Assembly (NCBI RefSeq): GCF_000709345.1
Contig: NZ_KL448323.1
Location: 62,001 to 126,000, forward strand
Origin: Polaromonas glacialis
GTDB taxonomy: Bacteria; Pseudomonadota; Gammaproteobacteria; Burkholderiales; Burkholderiaceae_C
Direction of reading: 5' to 3'
DNA length: 64,000 nucleotides
A program made the translations under genes and the position numbers. Of this stretch, positions 1-9,390 are shown in pieces (position 1 is the stretch's first letter; every line of letters starts with the position of its first letter). The notes under the pieces were generated by a model. The model was not told where the DNA came from, did not search any database, and saw only the letters and a list, made by a program, of their open reading frames with translations.

Positions 1-59
1 TTGCCCAGACGGTTGATCCGCGAAGGGGCCAGGAAACGGGACTTGAGGGATGTGAACAT
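1..59 (-). CDS. 5' end of an unidentified gene, cut by the window edge
   Basis: An ATG on the minus strand at 59 is preceded by AGGAG about nine bases upstream, and the frame stays open to the window edge. Only 19 residues are visible, starting MFTSLKSRFL; they are basic and could be an N-terminal cytoplasmic stretch before a membrane segment. I do not recognise the protein. It is not ureA, which is the usual gene after ureD. The call rests on the ribosome binding site and the open frame. Confidence 0.4.
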   Translation of the reverse strand, partial: MFTSLKSRFLAPSRINRLG

Positions 60-230
60 GATCGGGACTCCTGATAAATATTTATAAGAGGAGTGTGAAA
101 CCACAAGGCTGTGCAGCTTGAGAGGAAATGCGGCGGGCCGGGCGCGTGCAATACCGGATTCAGTTGTAGGACCTGTCTTTCAGCAGGACGCACTTGCGGC
201 GACTTGAAGTTTTGGTCATGAAACGATTGG

Positions 231-1061
231 CTACATCGACCAGATGCGCGGCGTGGACGCCGGCTGCTGCCAGAAATGGCCGCGCCAGGCCTGCCAGACC
301 TGCCTGAGCAAGGCCATCGCCGGCTCGACCAGCGGCGCCAGCACCCTGACGACGACCACCTGTGCATCGGGACTGGTGGCGCCTGCCGTGGCGCGCAGTT
401 CATGCGCCTCGATGACTTCCCGCGCCACCTCCAGCGCGGCCTGACGGCGGTTTCGCTCCAGCTTGCTGCCGGACACGAAGAAGATCGACGCCATGCAGCG
501 GTGGCCCGCCAGGCCCAGCGGGCTGTCCATCAGGAGCGTGTCGCTGGCTTTGAGGCGCGCGCGTTCCAGCCACACGCCGGGCACTTCGATGTGCTGGCAA
601 AAGCTGCCTTGCGCATACGGCAGTCTGGCTGCGGGCAGGCCGAACGCCGTCACGTCCCAGCCGATCAGTTCGGCGCCGGGCGCGAGGTCCATCGTCAGGT
701 GGTTTTCCGCCAGGCAGCCGCTGTAGCAGATCGCCTCTAACGGCAGCCATTCCATGCGCGCGCCTGCCTGCAGCGACAAGCTGGTGCGCTGCAGCGCGGT
801 CTCGCCGGTGGAGCGGTAAAAGCGCGTGGCGCCGGGCGTGGTGACCAGGCCATGCGCGCCCGGGCCGGCGCTGAAGGCCAGGTCCAGCGTGTCGCCACCC
901 ACCAGCCCGCCGGGCGGATGGACGATGACGTTGTGGCAGATGCCTTCGCCCTCGGGGTACAGGCTTTGCAGGATGCGCAGCGGGCCGCTGTGGCGAAAAT
1001 GGGCGACGGTCTTTTCAGCCTGTCGGGTGTAGTCGAGTGCCAGCGTTGCGTTCCATGTCAT
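231..1061 (-). CDS. ureD: Urease accessory protein UreD (UreH)
   Basis: UreD is the scaffold that binds apo-urease and recruits UreF and UreG for nickel insertion in the cytoplasm. The 276-residue length matches the family. Recognisable stretches are HNVIVHPPGGLVGGD near residue 45, the TTPGATRFYRS segment near residue 75 and the EAICYSG segment near residue 108. The ATG at 1061 has only a weak ribosome binding site. No ureA, ureB or ureC follows: about 170 non-coding bases separate the stop from a different gene start at 59. It lies downstream of the cyanophycin synthetases on the same strand, separated by 130 bp that carry a dispersed repeat. Urea could arise from arginine released from cyanophycin, but that link is inference. 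Confidence 0.9.
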   Translation of the reverse strand: MTWNATLALDYTRQAEKTVAHFRHSGPLRILQSLYPEGEGICHNVIVHPPGGLVGGDTLDLAFSAGPGAHGLVTTPGATRFYRSTGETALQRTSLSLQAGARMEWLPLEAICYSGCLAENHLTMDLAPGAELIGWDVTAFGLPAARLPYAQGSFCQHIEVPGVWLERARLKASDTLLMDSPLGLAGHRCMASIFFVSGSKLERNRRQAALEVAREVIEAHELRATAGATSPDAQVVVVRVLAPLVEPAMALLRQVWQAWRGHFWQQPASTPRIWSM

Positions 1062-1104
1062 CGCTGCAGTTTAACGCGGCCGCCAACCGAAAAGCCTGCA
1101 AGGC

Positions 1105-1169
1105 GCTACTAAATTAATAGCTGTTAACACCCGTGTGATATGCGCAAAAGGCCTTTTCCATTAAAAATG
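1105..1169 (+). repeat. Dispersed two-hairpin repeat, copy A
   Basis: The 17-bp palindrome GCTACTAAATTAATAGC is followed by a TGCGCAAAAGG segment and a T-rich end. It lies between the cphA stop and the ureD start. It belongs to the 13-copy family described in the findings. Confidence 0.8.
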
Positions 1170-1191
1170 TCGGCCGGCCGCCGCCTTGGCT

Positions 1192-3783
1192 TCAAGGAAT
1201 CGCCATCAGCTTGTCCTTCGCCTCGCCGATGCGCAGCGCCAGGTGGTCCAGCGCTTCCTGCACCTGGTCGACCAGCACCAGGCACAGGTCGCCCGGCTGC
1301 AGGCGTGACAGCGCCTCGTCGATGGCGGCAAACTCGCCGCGCACCTCGTCGATACGCGCCGTGCGGCTGGCGCCCTGCAGGCCTTCGCGCAGCAGCGCCA
1401 TCACCTCGCCGTCGGCGCGGCCGCGCTGGGCGGCGTCCTGGTACAGGATCACCTCGTCGAACGCCGCGCCCAGAATGACCGTCTGGTCGGAGATGTCGCT
1501 GTCGCGCCGGTCGCCCGCGCCGCTGATGACCACGCTGCGGCGCTCGGCCGGCATGGCGTTGACGGCCGCCACCAGCGCCTGCATGGCGTCGGGGTTGTGG
1601 CCGTAGTCGGCAATCACGGTGGCGCCGGCATAGTCCATCACGTTGAAGCGGCCGGGCGCATTGTGGGTGTCGGTCACGAAACTGGCCAGGCCGCTTTTGA
1701 TCGTGTCCCAGCTCAGGTTGACGGCCCAGGCTGCCGCCACGGCCGCCATGGCGTTCTCGACCTGAAAGCCGATGCTGCCGCCGCGCGTCACCGGAATGCC
1801 TTGCAGCGGGATGCGCTCGACGCGCGAGCCTTCGGCGGCCACCAGCATGGCGCCATCGACAAACACCGTGCGCTTGCCCTGCGCCCGGTGCGTCGCCATC
1901 AGCGGGTGATGGCGGTCGGCGGCAAAAAATATCACCTTGCCGGGACAGGCAGGCGCCATCCGGGTGACCATGGCGTCGGCCGCGTTGAGCACCGCGTAGC
2001 CGGTGGGCGCGACGTTCTGCACGATCACGCGTTTCAACACGGCCAGGTCTTCCACCGTGGTGATGTAGTTCAGCCCGAGGTGGTCGCCGCTGCCGATGTT
2101 GGTGACTACGGCGACTTCGCAGCGGTCAAACCCCAGGCCTTCGCGCAGCACGCCGCCGCGCGCGACTTCGAACACGGCGGCATCCACGTCGGGGTGCATC
2201 AGCACGTTGCGCGCGCTTTTCGGGCCGCTGCAGTCGCCGCTGTCGGTCTGCCGCCCGTTGATGTACACGCCGTCGGTGTTCGTCATGCCGGTGCGCAGGC
2301 CGTGCGCGGCCAGCAGGTGGGCGATCAGGCGCGTGGTGGTGGTCTTGCCGTTGGTGCCGGTCACGGCAATCACCGGAATGCGGCCGTTGTCGCCGGCCGG
2401 GAACAGCTCGTCGACCATGGCGGCGCCGACGGCGCGGCCCTTGCCGTACGAGGGCGACAGGTGCATGCGCAGGCCGGGCGCGGCATTGACCTCGACCACG
2501 CCGCCGTTTTGCGCCTCCAGCGGCCGCAGCATGCTTTCGCACACCACATCGACGCCGCAGATGTCCAGGCCGATCATCTGCGCGGCGGCCGCGGCGCGGG
2601 CGGCAACCTCGGGATGCACCTCGTCGGTCACGTCGGTGGCGGTGCCGCCGGTGCTCAGGTTGGCGTTGTTGCGCAGGATGACGCGCCGCCCCTTGGCCGG
2701 AACCGATTCGGGCGTGAGTCCCTGGGTTTCCAGCCGGACGACGGCGATGTCGTCGAAGCGGATCTTGGTCAGCGAGGTGGCATGGCCTTCGCCGCGCCTA
2801 GGGTCCAGGTTGACGATGTCGACCAGCTCGCGCACGGTGTGCAGGCCGTCGCCCACCACCTGCGGCGGCTCGCGCCGGGCGGCGGCGACGAGCTTGTCGC
2901 CCACGACCAGCAGGCGAAAGTCGCAACCCGGCAAAAACCGCTCGACCATGACCTCGCCATGCTCGGCGGCGGCGCGCCAGGCGATGTCCAGGTGTTCGCG
3001 TGTCGTGATGTTGACCGTCACGCCCTTGCCCTGGTTGCCGTCCTGCGGCTTGAGCACCACTGGCAGGCCGATTTCCTGGGCCGCCGCCCACGCGTCGTCG
3101 GCGTTGGTTGCCGGCCGGCCCTGCGGCACCGGAACGCCGGCGGCGCGCAGCAGCTTCTTGGTCAGGTCCTTGTCCTGCGCAATCGATTCGGCTACCGCGC
3201 TGGTGGCATCGATCTCGGCGGCCTGGATGCGGCGCTGGCGCGAGCCCCAGCCAAACTGCACCATGCTGCCCTTGGTCAGGCGCCGGAAGGGAATGCCGCG
3301 CGCCAGGGCAGCCTCGACAATCGCGCCGGTGCTCGGACCCATGCGCTCGTCTTCATCGAGATCGCGCAGGCGGGCAATGGCGGCCTGCAGGTCAAAGGGC
3401 GCGTCCTGCAAGGCGGCATGCATCAGCGCCTGCGCCAGCTCAAACGCCAGGCGGCCCACCGCTTCCTCGCTGTACTCGACCACGACCTGGTAAGTTCCGT
3501 CCTCCAGCGTGGCCGAGGTGCGGCTGAAGGTGACCGGGCAGCCGGCGGCCGCCTGCAGTTCGAGCGCCGCCGCTTCGAGCACATGCGCCAGCGATACCGG
3601 GCCGGCGGGGCCGGTGTCGCGCAGCACGCCGATGTCCGGAAACAGCGCGCGCAGGCGCGGCTCGAAGCCTGGCAGGTGGTCGATGGAGCATTCGTCAGGC
3701 GTGCAGGCGACGATGGCTTCCAGGGCCGTGCGCCGGCTCCAGAGGTTGGGGCCGCGCAGGGCCCGGATGCGGGAAACTTCCAT
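1192..3783 (-). CDS. cphA: Cyanophycin synthetase CphA
   Basis: CphA makes the storage polymer multi-L-arginyl-poly-L-aspartate by two alternating ATP-dependent ligations in the cytoplasm. The 863-residue protein has the family layout: an N-terminal domain (1-160), an ATP-grasp module (about 215-470; KDLTKKLL and VVLKPQDGNQGKGV are visible) that adds aspartate, and a Mur-ligase-like module (about 475-860) that adds arginine. The latter has an intact P-loop, GTNGKTTTTR, near residue 477. The ATG at 3783 shares one base with the TGA of the upstream paralogue (TGATG), so the two are probably translationally coupled. Confidence 0.95.
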   Translation of the reverse strand: MEVSRIRALRGPNLWSRRTALEAIVACTPDECSIDHLPGFEPRLRALFPDIGVLRDTGPAGPVSLAHVLEAAALELQAAAGCPVTFSRTSATLEDGTYQVVVEYSEEAVGRLAFELAQALMHAALQDAPFDLQAAIARLRDLDEDERMGPSTGAIVEAALARGIPFRRLTKGSMVQFGWGSRQRRIQAAEIDATSAVAESIAQDKDLTKKLLRAAGVPVPQGRPATNADDAWAAAQEIGLPVVLKPQDGNQGKGVTVNITTREHLDIAWRAAAEHGEVMVERFLPGCDFRLLVVGDKLVAAARREPPQVVGDGLHTVRELVDIVNLDPRRGEGHATSLTKIRFDDIAVVRLETQGLTPESVPAKGRRVILRNNANLSTGGTATDVTDEVHPEVAARAAAAAQMIGLDICGVDVVCESMLRPLEAQNGGVVEVNAAPGLRMHLSPSYGKGRAVGAAMVDELFPAGDNGRIPVIAVTGTNGKTTTTRLIAHLLAAHGLRTGMTNTDGVYINGRQTDSGDCSGPKSARNVLMHPDVDAAVFEVARGGVLREGLGFDRCEVAVVTNIGSGDHLGLNYITTVEDLAVLKRVIVQNVAPTGYAVLNAADAMVTRMAPACPGKVIFFAADRHHPLMATHRAQGKRTVFVDGAMLVAAEGSRVERIPLQGIPVTRGGSIGFQVENAMAAVAAAWAVNLSWDTIKSGLASFVTDTHNAPGRFNVMDYAGATVIADYGHNPDAMQALVAAVNAMPAERRSVVISGAGDRRDSDISDQTVILGAAFDEVILYQDAAQRGRADGEVMALLREGLQGASRTARIDEVRGEFAAIDEALSRLQPGDLCLVLVDQVQEALDHLALRIGEAKDKLMAIP

Positions 3784-6017
3784 CAGGCTGCCCTCCCGGC
3801 AGGTAGTGGGTTGGATTCAAAAGCTTCGATGCCCGCGCCAATCAGGTTGAGCGGAATATCGAGCGCCCAGGCCGTGGCGACGGCGGCGAGCAGCGAAGGC
3901 TCGGCGATGGCGCTTTTTGCATGGCGCTTGCACCAGGCGGTCAGTTTGCCCAGGCCAGGCAGGAAGGACTCGGCCCCGCCGGTGGCCAGCACGACCTGGT
4001 TCTGCCGCACGAACACGGCGCGGCCGTTGCTGGCGCGGTGCGCGGCAATGGCTGGCGCGCCCGGGTCGCTGCTGTAGAAAATCACTTCGCCGTCGCACAG
4101 TTGCTGCATCTCCACCACGCCGGCATCGGCGGCATTGAGCACCGCCGCGCCGCCTGGCAGCACCACATCGACCTGCGAGCGAAGGACCTTGAACATCTGG
4201 CTGTCGTCAAGAATGTCGAATTCCGCCAGCCCGTCGGCGCCGCCCAGGTCGGTGACCACGCCGACCTGGCAGCGGTCGTAGGCCAGACCGGTGCGCAGGA
4301 TCGTGTCGGCGCCGTTTTCAAACACGGCGGCCTGCACCGCCCGGTTGATCAGCAGGCGCTGGCCGGCTTCCCAGTTCGTGCTGTCGGCGCTTTCCACGCG
4401 GCGCTGGTCCAGGAACAGGCCATCGCGGCAGGCCAGGCCGGTGTAGCGGCCCGACAGGTGCAGCAGCCACGCCACCAGCCGCGCAATGTGCTGCGTGCCG
4501 TCCAGGCCGGCAATGCCGACGATGGGAATGCGGCCGTCACTGCCCTGGCTGCGGTGGTCTGGCGTTTCGGCGTTGCGCGCAAACAGGTGGTCGCAGATGG
4601 CGCGGCCCACCGGGCGCGGCGCGCCCTGCGCGGGCTTGAGGTGCATCAGGAGGCCGGGGCCGGCGTTGACCTCGACGATCGCGCCGCCCTGCGCATGCAG
4701 CGGGCGCGAGATGTCCTGCGCCACCACATCGATGCCGGCGATGTCCAGGCCGACCACGCGGGCGGCCAGCGAGACGATGTAATCGACCTCGGGGTGTACC
4801 TCGTCGGTGCAGTCGATGGACACGTTGCCGTTGCGCTGCACCAGCACCACCCGGCCGGCGGCGGGAATGGCGCCGGGGCTCAAGCCCTGGCGCTGCAGTT
4901 CAAGGACGATGGCGGCATCCACGGCCGTGTCGATCCGGCCAAGCGGAAAGTCTTCGCCCAGGCCGCGCCGGGGATCGGTGTTGAGTTGCGCATCGATCAG
5001 CTGGTTGACGCTCGATTGCCCGTCGCCGGTGACCTGGGCAATGTCGCCGCGCGCGGCGGCCACCACCCGCCCGCCGACGACCAGGAGCCGGTGTTCCTGG
5101 CCGCGCACATGGCGCTCTACCATCACCTCGCTGCCTTCGGGTTCGGCAATCGCGAAAGCCGCCTCGACTTCCTCGCGCGTGTTCAGGTCGAGCGACACGC
5201 CCCGGCCGTGGTTGGCATCCGACGGCTTGACGACCACCGGCAGGCCGATGTCCTGCGCCGCTTCCCAGGCGGCTTTTGCGCTGGCGACGATCTCGCCTTC
5301 GGGCACCGGCACGCCGCAGCTGGCCAGCAGGCTCTTGGTCAGGTCCTTGTCGTGGGCGATGCTTTCGCCAATCGCGCTGGTCAGGTCGGTCTCGGCCGTC
5401 CAGATGCGCCGCTGGCTGGCGCCGTAGCCGAGTTGCACCAGGTTGCCGTCGTTCAGGCGGATGTGCGGAATGCCCCGGTCGGTCGCGGCCGCCACGATGG
5501 CCGCCGTGCTGGGGCCGAGGTAGCAGTCGTCGATCTGGTCGCGGATGACCTGCACCGCCGCCTGCACCTCGGCTGCGCCATAGGCTTCGGCGTTGATAGC
5601 GGCCATCAGCAGCCGGTGGCCCTCGGCCAGTGCGGTGCGGGCCACCTGCTCGTCGCGCGCGCGAAACACCATGCGGTACACGCCGTGCGTCGAGGTGCTG
5701 CGCGTCTGGCCAAAGCCGGTCGGCATGTCGGCCAGGTTGAGCAGCTCGATCACCACGTGTTCGAGCACGTGGCCGGTCCAGGTGCCTTCGTTCAGGCGCT
5801 GAAGAAAACCGCCGCGCTCGCCGACGCCGCAATGGTGCTCCAGCAGCGCCGGCAGCAGGCCCAGCAGCCGGTCGTTGAAGCCGGGCAGCAGGTTGCTCGG
5901 AAAGTCTTCCAGCGCGCCCAGGTCGAGCCAGACTTCCAGCACCGACCGGTAGGTCCAGATGTTGGGTCCGCGCAGGTAACTGATGCGCAGCAGCTTGATA
6001 TCGTCCAGTTTGCTCAT
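3783..6017 (-). CDS. Cyanophycin synthetase paralogue with a degenerate Mur-ligase P-loop
   Basis: This 744-residue protein is homologous to CphA along its length, with an N-terminal domain starting ISYLRGPNIW and an ATP-grasp module with VVVKPSDANHGRGV. At about residues 500-512 the expected GTNGKTTT nucleotide loop reads GLDGTQHIAR, losing the key lysine and threonine. The second, arginine-adding site is therefore probably inactive or altered. The frame opens at a TTG at 6059, but I prefer the ATG at 6017 (MSKLDDIK), where family similarity begins; neither has a strong ribosome binding site. It is first in a two-gene operon with cphA. A tandem cphA pair is known from other betaproteobacteria such as Ralstonia eutropha; the partner's role is not established here. 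Confidence 0.88.
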   Translation of the reverse strand: MSKLDDIKLLRISYLRGPNIWTYRSVLEVWLDLGALEDFPSNLLPGFNDRLLGLLPALLEHHCGVGERGGFLQRLNEGTWTGHVLEHVVIELLNLADMPTGFGQTRSTSTHGVYRMVFRARDEQVARTALAEGHRLLMAAINAEAYGAAEVQAAVQVIRDQIDDCYLGPSTAAIVAAATDRGIPHIRLNDGNLVQLGYGASQRRIWTAETDLTSAIGESIAHDKDLTKSLLASCGVPVPEGEIVASAKAAWEAAQDIGLPVVVKPSDANHGRGVSLDLNTREEVEAAFAIAEPEGSEVMVERHVRGQEHRLLVVGGRVVAAARGDIAQVTGDGQSSVNQLIDAQLNTDPRRGLGEDFPLGRIDTAVDAAIVLELQRQGLSPGAIPAAGRVVLVQRNGNVSIDCTDEVHPEVDYIVSLAARVVGLDIAGIDVVAQDISRPLHAQGGAIVEVNAGPGLLMHLKPAQGAPRPVGRAICDHLFARNAETPDHRSQGSDGRIPIVGIAGLDGTQHIARLVAWLLHLSGRYTGLACRDGLFLDQRRVESADSTNWEAGQRLLINRAVQAAVFENGADTILRTGLAYDRCQVGVVTDLGGADGLAEFDILDDSQMFKVLRSQVDVVLPGGAAVLNAADAGVVEMQQLCDGEVIFYSSDPGAPAIAAHRASNGRAVFVRQNQVVLATGGAESFLPGLGKLTAWCKRHAKSAIAEPSLLAAVATAWALDIPLNLIGAGIEAFESNPLPAGRAA

Positions 6018-6353
6018 GGTTGGCAAAAAATTTAAGGTCAACCGGCTGTGCCGGTGCAACGTTTTGGTTCCGGTCCGGCGACATGCCGGCCAGGGGTGCG
6101 GGTAAGAAGCGTGGGCAGCGGTGGGTGGGTCATCGTGGTCAATGGGGCTGGCCTCATTGTGCCGTTTTACGAATTCAGAATTTCACGGGCGGGGCCTGCC
6201 AGGGCTTCAAGGGGGTTAACCTCTCGGGCAGGCCGGCCGCTTGGGCGAAAATCGTTGTTTTGAATGCCTTTCGCCACTGTGTCCCTACCCTTGAGGGGTA
6301 TCAAGGCCGCAACCGGCAACACGGTCATGACCGGAAAATGAATTCGAGACAAC
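6018..6353. promoter_or_regulatory. Divergent control region between cyanophycin synthetases and the ABC exporter
   Basis: These 336 bp hold no gene and separate two divergent transcription units, so promoters for both must lie here. The centre is locally AT-richer (around 6165-6190 and 6255-6290). I could not assign convincing -35/-10 pairs. No dispersed repeat is present. Confidence 0.5.
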
Positions 6354-8747
6354 ATGCAACATCAGCACCCCGTGGAAGATTCCAGTTCCGACGACCCGGC
6401 ACTCGCAGGGCTTGCATCGCAACTGGCAACCCAAGAGAACGTTTTGTGTACCTTGCTGGTTGACCTGGACCAGGCGCTGCGTTTTTCGCCCGGCGCGCTG
6501 GTGCTGACGGACCGTCGCCTGCTGTCGCGCAACGCTGCCGGTAACTGGTCCAGCCTGTTCATGCAGAACCATGACGACGAGCCCATCCAGAAGCTCGATT
6601 TGCGCCATTTCGACCATGCCGGTGTCGGAACGCTGGAACTGCACGATGTCCAGGGCCAGCCTTCGCGGCGCCTGGCCCTGTGGCGCTTCACCCTGGGGGC
6701 CAATCCGCAGGCCTTGCGCATGGTGCGGCTGTTCGCGCAGCAGCAGGCCCAGCGCCAGGCCAGCGCGGCCCGGCTCCAGGCGATTGAACTGGACCGCACG
6801 GGCCACGAGCTTCCCCTGTGCCCCGAGTGCGATGCGCCGCTGCCGCCGGACAGCGACGAATGCCCGGCCTGCGCCCAGGGCAAGGTCCATACGCCGCCTT
6901 CGACCTGGGTGCTGCTGCGGCTGTGGCGCTTTGCCCGGCCTTACCGCTGGCAGTTGCTGTCCGGGTTTTTGCTGACGCTGGCCTCGACCGCCGCGACGCT
7001 GGTGCCGCCCTACCTGACGATTCCGCTGATGGACGACATCCTGATTCCGTTCCAGAACGGCCAGCAGATCGAGCCGGGCAAGGTCGGCCTGATTTTGGGG
7101 GCGCTGCTGGGCGCGGCGGTGCTGGGCTGGGCGCTGAACTGGGCGCGCACTTATCTGCTGGCGCTGGTGTCCGAGCGCATCGGCGCTGATTTGCGCACCG
7201 CGACCTTCGACCATTTGCTGGAGCTGTCGCTGGACTATTTCGGCGCCAAGCGCACCGGCGACCTGATGTCGCGCATCGGCTCGGAAACCGACCGCATCTG
7301 CGTGTTCCTGTCGCTGCATGCGCTGGACTTCGCCACCGACGTGCTGATGATCGGCATGACCGCCGCCATCCTGTTTTCCATCAATCCCTGGCTGGCGCTG
7401 GCGACCCTGGTGCCGCTGCCCTTCATCGGCTGGATGATCCACGTTGTGCGCGACAAGCTGCGCACCGGGTTCGAGAAGATCGACCGCGTCTGGTCGGACG
7501 TGACCAATGTGCTGGCCGACACCATTCCGGGCATCCGCGTGGTCAAGGCCTTTGCCCAGGAAAAGCGCGAGGCCGAGCGCTTTCGCGTGGTGAATCAGCA
7601 CAACCTGGCGGTGAACGACAAGCTGAACAAGGTCTGGTCGCTGTTCACGCCGACGGTGTCGCTGCTGACCGAAATGGGCCTGCTGGTGGTCTGGGCCTTC
7701 GGCATCTGGCTGATGTCGCGGCAAGAGATCACGGTCGGCGTGCTGACCGCCTTCATTGCCTACATCGGCCGGTTTTACGGCCGGCTCGATTCAATGAGCC
7801 GGATTGTCTCGGTGACGCAAAAGGCGGCGGCCGGCGCCAAGCGCATCTTCGACATCCTCGACCATGTGTCCAACGTGCCCGAACCCGCGCAGCCGGTGAA
7901 GATCGACAAGTTGCAGGGCCGCATCGAGATGAAGGGCCTGGGCTTTCGCTACGGCAACCGCTCGGTGATTCGCGGGCTCGACCTGGAAATAAAGCCCGGC
8001 GAGATGATCGGACTGGTCGGCCACAGCGGCTCGGGCAAGAGCACGCTGGTCAACCTGCTGTGCCGGTTTTACGACGTGACAGATGGCTCGATCCAGATTG
8101 ATGGCACCGACATCCGGCGCTTTGCCGTGGCCGACTACCGGCGCCACATCGGGCTGGTGCTGCAGGAGCCTTTCCTGTTCTTCGGCACCATTGCCGAGAA
8201 CATCGCCTACGGCAAGCCCGGCGCGACGCGCGCCGAGATCGTCGCCGCTGCGCGCGCGGCGCATGCGCATGAATTCATCCTGCGGCTGCCGCAGGCCTAC
8301 GACTCGCTGGTCGGCGAGCGCGGCCAGGGCCTGTCGGGCGGCGAGCGCCAGCGCATCTCGATTGCGCGCGCCTTGCTGATCGACCCGCGCATCCTGATCC
8401 TCGACGAGGCCACGTCGTCGGTCGATACCGAGACCGAAAAGGAAATCCAGAAGGCGCTCGACAACCTGGTGCAGGGCCGCACGACGATTGCGATTGCGCA
8501 CCGCCTGTCCACCCTGCGCAAGGCCGACCGGCTGGTGGTGATGGACCGGGGGCAGGTGGTCGAAGTCGGCCCGCACGAGGAGCTGATGGCCAAGCAGGGC
8601 CATTACTGGCGGCTTTACGAAGCGCAGTTGCGCCAGGTCGATACCGAAGAGACGGAAACCGATGCGCAGGACAGCCTGATCGCCGTGGCCACCGCGCACG
8701 TCGAGCACACCGCCCAGCATGCGCTGCAGCAGGCCGGCACCCCGTGA
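6354..8747 (+). CDS. Cyanophycin-associated ABC transporter (fused permease-ATPase with zinc ribbon)
   Basis: The 797-residue protein has an unusual N-terminal region (1-150) and then a small zinc ribbon with cysteines at 156, 159, 170 and 173. A six-helix type I exporter membrane domain follows (about 185-490), then an ATPase domain with Walker A GHSGSGKST near 556, signature LSGGERQR near 660 and Walker B LILDEATSSVD near 682. One chain therefore carries both halves of a homodimeric exporter. It stands divergent from the cphA pair and 26 bp ahead of a DUF1854 gene. This pair recurs with cyanophycin genes, and I recall it being named a cyanophycin metabolism-associated transporter. The substrate is unknown. 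Confidence 0.9.
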   Translation: MQHQHPVEDSSSDDPALAGLASQLATQENVLCTLLVDLDQALRFSPGALVLTDRRLLSRNAAGNWSSLFMQNHDDEPIQKLDLRHFDHAGVGTLELHDVQGQPSRRLALWRFTLGANPQALRMVRLFAQQQAQRQASAARLQAIELDRTGHELPLCPECDAPLPPDSDECPACAQGKVHTPPSTWVLLRLWRFARPYRWQLLSGFLLTLASTAATLVPPYLTIPLMDDILIPFQNGQQIEPGKVGLILGALLGAAVLGWALNWARTYLLALVSERIGADLRTATFDHLLELSLDYFGAKRTGDLMSRIGSETDRICVFLSLHALDFATDVLMIGMTAAILFSINPWLALATLVPLPFIGWMIHVVRDKLRTGFEKIDRVWSDVTNVLADTIPGIRVVKAFAQEKREAERFRVVNQHNLAVNDKLNKVWSLFTPTVSLLTEMGLLVVWAFGIWLMSRQEITVGVLTAFIAYIGRFYGRLDSMSRIVSVTQKAAAGAKRIFDILDHVSNVPEPAQPVKIDKLQGRIEMKGLGFRYGNRSVIRGLDLEIKPGEMIGLVGHSGSGKSTLVNLLCRFYDVTDGSIQIDGTDIRRFAVADYRRHIGLVLQEPFLFFGTIAENIAYGKPGATRAEIVAAARAAHAHEFILRLPQAYDSLVGERGQGLSGGERQRISIARALLIDPRILILDEATSSVDTETEKEIQKALDNLVQGRTTIAIAHRLSTLRKADRLVVMDRGQVVEVGPHEELMAKQGHYWRLYEAQLRQVDTEETETDAQDSLIAVATAHVEHTAQHALQQAGTP

Positions 8748-8773
8748 CAGCGCGGTAAAAGGACATACAGACC

Positions 8774-9256
8774 ATGACCAATTTCACCTTCATTCCCGAT
8801 TTCCAGCTTCAGCGCGAAGCCTCGGGCCGCCTGAAGTACATCAGCCCGCATGGCGAGGTACACCAGGGCGTCGTGCCGGTGCGCGCCTTTCCGCTGGCTG
8901 CGCCGGAGGAGGGCATTTCCCTGGTCAGCCTGGAGGGCCATGAACTGGCATGGATCGAACAACTGTCAAGCCTGCCTGCCGCCGTGCAGCGGCTGCTGAA
9001 GGAAGAACTCGCGCTGCGCGACTTCGTGCCCGAGATCAAGCGGCTGGCGAGCGTGTCGTCCTTCGGCACGCCCAGCACCTGGACGGTGGAAACCGACCGG
9101 GGCAACACCGCCTTCGTGCTCAAGGGCGAGGAAGACATCCGCCGTTTGAAAGGCGGTGAGCTGCTGATCGCCGCCAGCGAAGGCGTGCAGTACCGCATTG
9201 CCGACATGACGGCGCTGGACAAGGCGTCGCGCCGGCTACTAGAGCGGTTTTTATGA
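8774..9256 (+). CDS. DUF1854 family protein, cyanophycin-associated
   Basis: A 160-residue soluble protein with no signal peptide or membrane segment. The DUF1854 pattern includes GRLKYISPHGEVHQGVVPVR near residue 17 and VETDRGNTAFVLKGEEDIRR near 100. Its biochemical role is unknown. It follows the ABC transporter by 26 bp and is probably co-transcribed. Conserved pairing with the transporter suggests it regulates or couples to it. Dispersed-repeat copy B overlaps its last bases. Confidence 0.85.
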   Translation: MTNFTFIPDFQLQREASGRLKYISPHGEVHQGVVPVRAFPLAAPEEGISLVSLEGHELAWIEQLSSLPAAVQRLLKEELALRDFVPEIKRLASVSSFGTPSTWTVETDRGNTAFVLKGEEDIRRLKGGELLIAASEGVQYRIADMTALDKASRRLLERFL

Positions 9257-9313
9257 TCCAAAAACGGCTTTTGCGCAATAGACACGGGCGTAGGCAGCTA
9301 TTGAATCAATAGC
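9253..9313 (-). repeat. Dispersed two-hairpin repeat, copy B
   Basis: Read on the minus strand it starts GCTATTGATTCAATAGC and continues with CTACGCCCGTGTCTATTGCGCAAA and a T-rich end. It sits between the convergent ends of the DUF1854 gene and the ABC permease gene. Confidence 0.8.
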
Positions 9314-9390
9314 ATTTTCAGGTCCGGTTGCGCAGCGCCAACCCGGTCATCTACGCTGCATGCCCCTGCCGGTGCCGGTGCATCGCGGCA

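Noticed and set aside
1597..4077. An 826-residue open frame on the plus strand opposite the cyanophycin synthetases
   Set aside because: It is the antisense shadow of two clear GC-rich genes, with His/Ala/Gly-rich low-complexity translation and no family match.
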